From assembly GCA_029976905.1 (NCBI GenBank), contig JAPOLW010000124.1:1-9205 (forward strand): a stretch of 9,205 nt of DNA, in the 5' to 3' direction. Positions 1 to 5,179 of this stretch are shown in pieces. The notes under the pieces are model-generated. The model was not told the origin of the DNA and ran no database searches. It saw only the letters and a program-made list of their open reading frames with translations. Position numbers and translations under genes: made by a program. The DNA comes from a bacterium (GTDB lineage: Bacteria; Desulfobacterota; Binatia; UBA12015). Every line of letters starts with the position of its first letter. Position 1 is the stretch's first letter.

Positions 1-50
1 CCATCGAAAGATCCGGAATCCTCCGGCGCGCAACGCAAGGAAAGCCCACG

Positions 51-1268
51 ATGACCGACACCGAAACCTTCCGTCAGGAAGCCCGTTCCTGGCTCGAGGA
101 GAACTGTCCCCCGTCCCAGCGGACGCCGCGCGAAGGCGAGACGCCGCCGGCCTGGGGCACGCCCGAATTCACGGCGGAAGCACGGCAGTGGCACGAGCGC
201 TGCGCCGACAAGGGCTGGACCTGTCCGACGTGGCCGAAGGAATACGGCGGCGGTGGGTTGTCGAACCAGGAAGACCGAATCCTCCGGCAGGAGGTCGGTC
301 GAATCGGGAGCATGATTCCCGGCGGCAGTTTCGGAACCCACATGCTCGGTCCGGTGCTGCTCGAATATGCCAACGAGGATCAGAAGAGGCGCTTTCTTCC
401 CGACATCGTCCACGGTCGCACGATCTGGGCGCAGGGTTATAGCGAGCCCGGTGCCGGATCCGACCTTGCGAGCCTGCAGACGCGCGCGGAGCGCAAAGGG
501 GACGAATACGTCATCAACGGATCCAAGATCTGGACGACCGGGGCCAACAACGCCGATTGGATGTTCTGCCTGGTGCGCACCGACCCCGACGCGCCCAAGC
601 ACGAAGGCATCAGTTTCATCCTCTTCGATCTGAAGAGCCCGGGCGTGACCATCTCGCCCATCGAGCTCATCAGCGGGGCGTCCGAGTTCTGCCAGGTCTT
701 CTTCGAGGATGTCCGGGCCCGGGCGGACAACCTGGTCGGTGAGAAGAATCGTGGATGGGACATCGCCAAGCGTCTCCTGCAGCACGAACGCTCGATGATC
801 TCGGGAATGGGAGTGGGCGGAGGCGCCGCGCGCAGCGGCGGGGCGAAGAAGCGGGTGGCCAAGCAGCATCGCGGGCTGGCCGACATGGCCGTCGCCTACG
901 TCGATGTGGAAGACGGGCGCATCGTGGACGACGCGCTGCGTGACGCGATCACCCAGAACGAGATGGACACCATCTGTCTCACGCTCACGATGAAGCGCGC
1001 CGGTGAAGAGGCGAAGGCGGCCCGGGGGCCGGGCCACACGGCGTCCATGTTCAAATGGTATGCGACCGAGCTGAACAAGCGCCGTCAGGAGATTCTGGTG
1101 TCGGCACTCGGGACGCAAGCGCTTGGCTGGGAGGGGGACGCCTTCGCGCCCCACGAGCTCCAGCAGACGCGAAGCTGGCTGCGTTCCAAAGGCAACTCGA
1201 TCGAGGGCGGCACCTCCGAGGTGCAGATGAACGTGATCGCCAAGCGCGTTCTCGGCCTTCCCGACTGA
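51..1268 (+). CDS. Acyl-CoA dehydrogenase, FadE type, probable catalytic subunit
   Basis: A 405-residue flavoprotein expected to oxidise an acyl-CoA to the 2,3-enoyl-CoA using FAD, in the cytoplasm. The family signature GYSEPGAGSDLAS lies near residues 129-141, followed by the flavin/substrate segment KIWTTGA (159-165). The C-terminal bundle ends with GGTSEVQ (386-392), the usual ACAD tail. Glu246 in QHERS sits where isovaleryl-CoA and long-chain dehydrogenases keep their catalytic base. The medium-chain position (Glu376 of MCAD) is Gly386 here. A Gly/Ala/Lys/Arg-rich stretch (255-275) follows the proposed base. The start is supported by AAGGAAAG at 37-44, six bases before ATG. A related dehydrogenase gene begins 11 bases after the stop, so the two are probably co-transcribed and their products may form a heteromer. 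The substrate cannot be read from sequence; long-chain, branched or steroid side-chain CoA esters are possible by analogy with paired FadE enzymes. Family assignment is firm; catalytic role is inference. Confidence 0.95.
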   Translation: MTDTETFRQEARSWLEENCPPSQRTPREGETPPAWGTPEFTAEARQWHERCADKGWTCPTWPKEYGGGGLSNQEDRILRQEVGRIGSMIPGGSFGTHMLGPVLLEYANEDQKRRFLPDIVHGRTIWAQGYSEPGAGSDLASLQTRAERKGDEYVINGSKIWTTGANNADWMFCLVRTDPDAPKHEGISFILFDLKSPGVTISPIELISGASEFCQVFFEDVRARADNLVGEKNRGWDIAKRLLQHERSMISGMGVGGGAARSGGAKKRVAKQHRGLADMAVAYVDVEDGRIVDDALRDAITQNEMDTICLTLTMKRAGEEAKAARGPGHTASMFKWYATELNKRRQEILVSALGTQALGWEGDAFAPHELQQTRSWLRSKGNSIEGGTSEVQMNVIAKRVLGLPD

Positions 1269-1279
1269 GGAAGAAGACC

Positions 1280-2413
1280 ATGGCTCTCGTCCTCAGCGAA
1301 GAACAACAAATCCTTCAGGAAACCGCCCGTGACTTCGTCCGGGCCAACGCTCCGATCGATCACCTGCGATCGCTGCGTGACAGTCGGGACGAGACCGGCT
1401 TCTCGCGCGATCTCTGGAAGGAGATGGCGGGACTGGGTTGGGCGGGGCTTGCGTTCGACGAAGAGCACGGCGGCAGCGGCCTCGGTTTCGCGGAGTTGGG
1501 CGTCCTCTTCGAGGAATGCGGTCGCACCCTGGTCCCGACCCCCTTTCTTTCCTCGGTCGTCCTGGCCGGCGGGTGCGTCCGGGCGGGTGTGGCGGAGCCG
1601 CTTCGCGGGCGCCTTCTTTCGGGGGTCGCCCAGGGCGAGACCCTGCTCGCGCTGGCCATGGATGAAAAGGCGCACTTCGATCCCTATGGCGTGACGACGC
1701 GGGCGGTCAAAGAGGACGCGGGCTACCGCATCACCGGAGAGAAGAGGTTCGTCCTCGACGGGCACGTGGCCGATCACCTCGTCGTCGTGGCGCGCACCTC
1801 CGGGCAGCCGGGCGAGCGGGCCGGGCTGTCGCTCTTCGTCGTCGACGCTCTTGCCGAAGGGCTCTCCGTCGACCGCACGGTGATGGTCGACAGTCGCAAC
1901 GCAGCCCGGGTGAAGCTCGATGGGGTGCTGGCCCAGGCACTGGTCGGCGAGGTCGACCGTGGGGCCGACGTGCTCGACCCGGTGCTCGATCGCGCGACGG
2001 CGGTGCTCTGCGCCGAAATACTCGGCCTCATGACCGAAGCCTTCGAGCGCACCCTCGACTATCTCAAGACCCGCGAACAATTCGGCACCAAGATCGGCAC
2101 CTTCCAGGGGCTCAAGCATCGAGCCGCCGCCCTCTTCGCCGAGCTGGAGCTCTCGAAATCGATCGTGCTCGAGGTGCTGCGGGCGATCGACGAAGAGGGC
2201 CCCGACGTGCCCACGCTGGTGAGCGTGGCCAAGGCGCGCTGTTCGGACGCCGCGACCCGCATCACCCAGGAAATGCTGCAGATGCATGGTGGCATCGGCA
2301 TGACCGATGAAGCGGACATCGGCTTCTTCTTGAAGCGTGCGCGGGTGGCCGACCTCACCTTCGGGGATGCCGCCCACCACCGACGTCGGTTCGCGGGCCT
2401 GCAGGGGTACTGA
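1280..2413 (+). CDS. Acyl-CoA dehydrogenase-like protein, probable second subunit of a heteromer
   Basis: A 377-residue acyl-CoA dehydrogenase homologue. The N-terminal helical domain includes WAGLAFDEEHGGSGLG (54-69), and the C-terminal bundle carries the FAD-contacting REQFG (265-269) and QMHGGIG (334-340). The usual signature of the form YSEPxAGSD is absent; the matching region reads LALAMDEKAHFDPYG. Both known base positions lack glutamate: Asp237 lies in LDRAT where the first gene has an ER pair, and Gly362 lies at the MCAD-type position. This is the pattern of the non-catalytic or FAD-site-completing partner in paired mycobacterial enzymes such as ChsE4-ChsE5. I take the ATG at 1280, preceded by GAGGAAG (1267-1273), which overlaps the upstream stop. 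A reading frame open from 1055 would give a meaningless N-terminal extension inside the previous gene. Operon with the upstream gene is very likely. It could instead be an independent enzyme using Asp as base. Confidence 0.92.
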   Translation: MALVLSEEQQILQETARDFVRANAPIDHLRSLRDSRDETGFSRDLWKEMAGLGWAGLAFDEEHGGSGLGFAELGVLFEECGRTLVPTPFLSSVVLAGGCVRAGVAEPLRGRLLSGVAQGETLLALAMDEKAHFDPYGVTTRAVKEDAGYRITGEKRFVLDGHVADHLVVVARTSGQPGERAGLSLFVVDALAEGLSVDRTVMVDSRNAARVKLDGVLAQALVGEVDRGADVLDPVLDRATAVLCAEILGLMTEAFERTLDYLKTREQFGTKIGTFQGLKHRAAALFAELELSKSIVLEVLRAIDEEGPDVPTLVSVAKARCSDAATRITQEMLQMHGGIGMTDEADIGFFLKRARVADLTFGDAAHHRRRFAGLQGY

Positions 2414-2417
2414 GGAC

Positions 2418-2477
2418 GGACGGCCGCGCGCGCGTCGGCACGAAGGGCTCGCCCCTCGTGCCGATGCGCGGCCGTCC
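2418..2477. terminator. Long imperfect hairpin between convergent genes, probable bidirectional terminator
   Basis: The 79-base gap between the two convergent stop codons is largely one hairpin. The outer arms are GGACGGCCGCGC (2418-2429) and GCGCGGCCGTCC (2466-2477), 12 pairs. An internal asymmetry (GCGCG against T) follows. The inner arms are TCGGCACGA (2435-2443) and TCGTGCCGA (2456-2464), 9 pairs, then one mismatch and GGG/CCC closing a CTCG loop. There is no T-tract on either side, so it is not a canonical intrinsic terminator. The position and strength suggest transcript-end formation or 3' protection for both genes. Confidence 0.65.
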
Positions 2478-2492
2478 GGCTCCCCGGCGTCC

Positions 2493-3530
2493 TCAGACGA
2501 GATTCTTCAAGCGCTCGAGGGTCTGCTGACGGTCGCGCAGAGAGTCGCCGATCAAACTCACGTTGAGCGCCGTCACGCCGGACTCGCGGTACTCGGCCAG
2601 TCGATCCCGCACGAAGCCCTCGGGTCCGACCAGAGTCGTCTCCTCGATGAAGGACGAGGGAATCGCGGCGGCCGCTTCCTGCTTGCGCCCAGACAGGTAG
2701 AGATCCTGGATGTGCGCCGCTTCCTCCCGGTACCCGTAGCTTGCGAAGATGTCGTTGTAGAAGTTCTTTCCGCGGGCGCCCATGCCACCCACGTAGAGCG
2801 CGATCCCGGGACGTCCGTGGTCACGGTACGATTCCAGTCCGTCGCCGATGCCGACCAGGCCGCCCGCGTAGACGTCGAGTGGGCGCCGGGACGGATCCCG
2901 TCGTGCCTTGCCCTTGTCGAGAGCTTCGCCCCAGCAGTTCCGAGCCTTCGTCGGATGGTAGAAGACCGGAAGCCACCCGTCGGCGAGGGCGGCGGTCTGT
3001 TCGACGCTCTTTTGCGCCAGGGCGGCGATGACGATCGGGATGTCGTCGCGCACGGGGCGGGTCAGGATCTTGAGCGGTTTGCCGAGTCCCGTGCCGCGGC
3101 CGGCGGGCAGGGGCAGCGGATATTTCGGACCCTCGTGGGTCACGATCTCGCGGCGCCACACCTTGCGGCAGATCTCGATGATCTCACGGATGCGCGTCAC
3201 CGGCGCGTCGAAGGGCACGCCATGGAAACCTTCGATTACCTGGGGCCCCGAGGTGCCCAGGCCGAGGATGGCGCGGCCTTCGGAGAGCGCGTCGACTCCC
3301 GCCGCCGACATGGCCAGTAGACTGGGGGTGCGGGTGTAGATGGGCAGGACGCCCGAGGCGATCTGCACGCGCTCGGTCTTGGCCGCCAGGTAGCCCATCT
3401 GGCTCACTGCGTCGAAGCCGTAGGGCTCGGGGACCCAGACGGTGTCCAGGCCGGCCTTCTCCAGTTGGGCAATCTCCTCGGCTGCCCGGAGGAATCCGGA
3501 CGCATAGCTCAGGGTCGTTCCGATTTTCAC
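2493..3530 (-). CDS. Luciferase-like (LLM) F420-dependent oxidoreductase, Rv3520c-type family
   Basis: A 345-residue TIM-barrel enzyme of the luciferase-like monooxygenase superfamily. It starts with the typical first strand MKIGTTLSYA and ALEKAGLD-like helix (QLEKAGLDTVWVPE, 22-35). GRAILGLGTSGPQVIEGFHG (85-104) matches the cofactor-binding region of F420-using members. KYPLPLP (136-142), TGLGKPLK (147-154) and GGMGARGKNFYND (248-260) resemble the family modelled as TIGR03559 (Rv3520c-like), recalled from memory rather than searched. Expected role: hydride transfer between reduced coenzyme F420 (or FMN) and an unknown small organic substrate, in the cytoplasm. The start is GTG (CAC at 3528-3530 on the + strand) with AGGAG (3536-3540) five bases upstream. 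It converges on the acyl-CoA dehydrogenase operon and diverges from the secreted-protein gene at 3774. Proximity to lipid-oxidation genes suggests lipid or xenobiotic metabolism, but it is not co-transcribed with them. FMN dependence cannot be excluded. Confidence 0.93.
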   Translation of the reverse strand: MKIGTTLSYASGFLRAAEEIAQLEKAGLDTVWVPEPYGFDAVSQMGYLAAKTERVQIASGVLPIYTRTPSLLAMSAAGVDALSEGRAILGLGTSGPQVIEGFHGVPFDAPVTRIREIIEICRKVWRREIVTHEGPKYPLPLPAGRGTGLGKPLKILTRPVRDDIPIVIAALAQKSVEQTAALADGWLPVFYHPTKARNCWGEALDKGKARRDPSRRPLDVYAGGLVGIGDGLESYRDHGRPGIALYVGGMGARGKNFYNDIFASYGYREEAAHIQDLYLSGRKQEAAAAIPSSFIEETTLVGPEGFVRDRLAEYRESGVTALNVSLIGDSLRDRQQTLERLKNLV

Positions 3531-3773
3531 GGTTTCTCCTCGAATCTGCAGAAATTTCAGTTGGTTGCAGGGCCGTCTTCACCTTCTGGGCCAGGCTTCG
3601 GCGGACCCGGTCGAGTTTTTTCGAGAATATTTCCTTGTCCTCCTTGCTGGTGACCCCCTATTGTGAATAAGGGAAAGTACAGAAGTTCTTTCCTTGCGCA
3701 ATGCTACGGACTAGTATCTAGCTTCTGCTCGCGCCGTTCCGCTTTTTGGTCTCGAAAACCCCGGAGGTACCCC
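3531..3773. promoter_or_regulatory. Divergent intergenic region with stacked inverted repeats
   Basis: This 243-base region separates the - strand oxidoreductase gene from the + strand Cys-rich protein gene and must hold both promoters. It is clearly more AT-rich than its surroundings. Visible structure: CCCTATT / GTG / AATAAGGG (3656-3673, one bulged A); GGAAAG (3672-3677) with CTTTCC (3688-3693) around a 10-base centre that itself contains AGAA-G-TTCT (3681-3689); and CTAG-TAT-CTAG (3711-3721). A T6 run lies at 3616-3621 and a T5 run at 3743-3747. TTGCGC (3694-3699) followed after 15 bases by TATCTA (3715-3720) is a weak promoter-like pair. No site can be assigned to a named regulator. Confidence 0.5.
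3763..3767 (+). promoter_or_regulatory. Ribosome binding site that fixes a GTG start at 3774
   Basis: GGAGG lies six bases before GTG at 3774. The same frame is open back to another GTG at 3663, but that position lacks a good Shine-Dalgarno sequence and falls inside the inverted-repeat region. It would also place 37 Arg/Ser/Lys-rich residues before the hydrophobic signal segment. The downstream start gives a normal signal peptide. Confidence 0.85.
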
Positions 3774-4730
3774 GTGCTCGTCTCTTCTCGAATCGTTCTT
3801 GCTGTCCTTGTCGCCGGGCTTTCTGCAGCCGTCGCGAGAAATGCCGCTGCTTGCGAAATGGTGCATGACCTCAAGCCAGCGGATGGTGCCGCGTTCTGCG
3901 ATCCGGAGTGGACGGCTCTGTGTAATGGAGACCCGCAGTACGCTACGTGGCGTCCCTATAACAACGATCTTTGCGGAGACCCCAGCAACCCGGCTCAAAT
4001 CGCGAGCTGCAACCCCTGCAACCCCGCCAAGTACCCGCCTGGGTTGCCGCTGCCCGACTTTTGTGGAGGCGCGGGCGTTTGCTGGACCGGTCCCGGCTGC
4101 GTGCCGCAGCAGAACACGCGATTCCAGGGGGGCCGTTGGATCATGCACAAGGGCAAGTATCCCGGGAACCCAGGGATTCCCCCGAGCGAACTGGTCATCG
4201 ACCGCGTCGACATGTTGTCCACGAACCTCCGGACCGGCCAGAAGGTCCGCATGGCCGCGAAGGCATCGGTCGACTCGAGCAACCCGGCTGGCTCGGTTTG
4301 TCCCGCACCGCCCGGAGTCGCCGGTTCCACCGCCCTCACGTGCGACGTGATCCAATATCTCATCAAAGGTACAACGCGGGTCTGTCCCGACGGCACCACG
4401 AACTGCAAGAAAGGCGTCACGGATTTGCCGATTTTCGACAAATTCGGAGATCCCGAGCAGCTGATGCGTGGCGTTCCGGTCAATACCGGCAAGGCGGAGA
4501 TCGAGCACGTCCGCACGAGGAACCCTTCGTTCTGGTACCATGTATGTTGCACCGGTCTGTCCGGCGCCCCCGGGGACGTCATCGCAGAAGACGGCTGGTA
4601 CACGCTCCGTAAGCCCAACGATCTGACTGGATCGTCGTGCGCGGTGATCGACTTCCGCCCTGGCGGTTGGCAGCAGGCAGATTGGCCCGATGCCGGAGAT
4701 CAACCGGTCTCGTGCCAGCCGATCAACTGA
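3774..4730 (+). CDS. Secreted Cys-rich protein of unknown function
   Basis: I do not recognise this 318-residue protein. It begins with a signal peptide: Arg6, hydrophobic core about 7-20, then ARNAAA before Cys27. Signal peptidase I cleavage near residue 26 is most likely. A lipoprotein with Cys27 as anchor is possible, but AAAC is a poor lipobox. The mature part holds 17 cysteines: a dense N-terminal group (27, 42, 50, 67, 79, 82, 97, 103, 109), a central group (176, 190, 204, 211), an adjacent pair (258, 259) and two late ones (289, 314). CNPCNP (79-84) and WYHVCC (254-259) stand out. The segment 138-165 (SELVIDRVDML... QKVRMAAKA) and 242-285 read like beta strands. The odd cysteine count fits either one free thiol or a lipidated Cys27. 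It has its own leader and a hairpin shortly after the stop, so it is probably monocistronic. The region 1-37 of the longer frame is treated as untranslated leader. Confidence 0.82.
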   Translation: MLVSSRIVLAVLVAGLSAAVARNAAACEMVHDLKPADGAAFCDPEWTALCNGDPQYATWRPYNNDLCGDPSNPAQIASCNPCNPAKYPPGLPLPDFCGGAGVCWTGPGCVPQQNTRFQGGRWIMHKGKYPGNPGIPPSELVIDRVDMLSTNLRTGQKVRMAAKASVDSSNPAGSVCPAPPGVAGSTALTCDVIQYLIKGTTRVCPDGTTNCKKGVTDLPIFDKFGDPEQLMRGVPVNTGKAEIEHVRTRNPSFWYHVCCTGLSGAPGDVIAEDGWYTLRKPNDLTGSSCAVIDFRPGGWQQADWPDAGDQPVSCQPIN

Positions 4731-5179
4731 TCCTTCTCTGAGCGTCGGGTAGAGATCCCGACCAACGTCTGCTCGGACGCCGCGCGCCGGGGACACTCTC
4801 GTCCCTGGCGCGTCGTCGTTTGGGTTCGAGGGAATCGCGTCCGCGGTCGGACTCCCGATCGGCTCGTCCGGTTGGATCGGGCACTCTCCTGCGAGAGCAC
4901 CGGGATGCGACGCCCCAGCAGCCCGCAAATCGCCTGCACGGGACTCGGCTGCCCACCCTCGGGGTTGCGGTCTGCGCCCCGATCAGCGCCAAAAAGGGGC
5001 TTCCCGGATCCTGCGACGTCGCGGTATCCTCTAGCGAACGTTGGGGGATGGTTCGTGCTCGAATGTTCCCCGGCGCATCGGGCCGGGCGCAGTGATCGTA
5101 CGCCTTCAGTGATCCTCCCGACGTCGTTCGGGCTCGGGCCTGATTCCTCCCTTTTTTTTGACAAATCGGAGTTTGGATC
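4731..5179 (+). other. 449-base intergenic region with several small hairpins and a long leader for the propeller gene
   Basis: No gene can be supported here. The only sense frame of note (4820-5095) has Arg/Pro/Ser-rich composition and no ribosome site. After the stop at 4730 come stems GTCGGG/CCCGAC (4744-4762) and the larger hairpin at 4776-4817. Then follow CCCGATC/GATCGGG (4854-4881), CTCTC/GAGAG (4884-4897), the 10-base palindrome GCGACGTCGC (5013-5022), CCCGGC/GCCGGG (5069-5087), a direct repeat of CAGTGATC (5090-5097 and 5107-5114), CCCGA/TCGGG (5117-5132) and a T8 run (5152-5159). TATCCT (5025-5030) could be a -10 element, with a poor TTCCCG (5001-5006) 18 bases upstream. In GC-rich DNA some short stems are expected by chance. 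Confidence 0.5.
4776..4817 (+). terminator. Hairpin after the Cys-rich protein gene, possible terminator
   Basis: Arms GACG (4776-4779), CGCGCC (4783-4788) and GGGAC (4790-4794) pair with GTCCC (4801-4805), GGCGCG (4807-4812) and CGTC (4814-4817). There are two G-T pairs, a CC bulge and an ACTCTC loop. Only GTTTGGGTT follows, so the T-tract is poor. It starts 46 bases after the stop codon. Confidence 0.5.

Noticed and set aside
1055..1279. 75-codon N-terminal extension of the second acyl-CoA dehydrogenase
   Set aside because: It lies within the first dehydrogenase gene in another frame and does not resemble an ACAD N-terminus. ATG at 1280 has a good ribosome site and begins with a typical ACAD sequence.
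1085..2380. Long - strand open frame (431 codons) opposite the second acyl-CoA dehydrogenase
   Set aside because: It mirrors a well-conserved gene and its translation is low-complexity His/Arg/Gly-rich with no family features. It is a GC-rich antisense shadow.
3663..3773. Upstream GTG start for the Cys-rich protein
   Set aside because: It has no proper Shine-Dalgarno site, would bury the signal peptide after 37 basic residues, and overlaps the inverted repeats. GTG at 3774 has GGAGG at ideal spacing.
3711..4928. 405-codon - strand open frame opposite the Cys-rich protein gene
   Set aside because: The + strand frame has signal peptide, ribosome site and patterned cysteines. The - strand product is Arg/Pro/Gly-rich without domain character.
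4820..5095. Small + strand frame of 91 codons in the long intergenic region
   Set aside because: No ribosome site, Arg/Ser/Pro-rich composition and overlap with several hairpins. Nothing supports translation.
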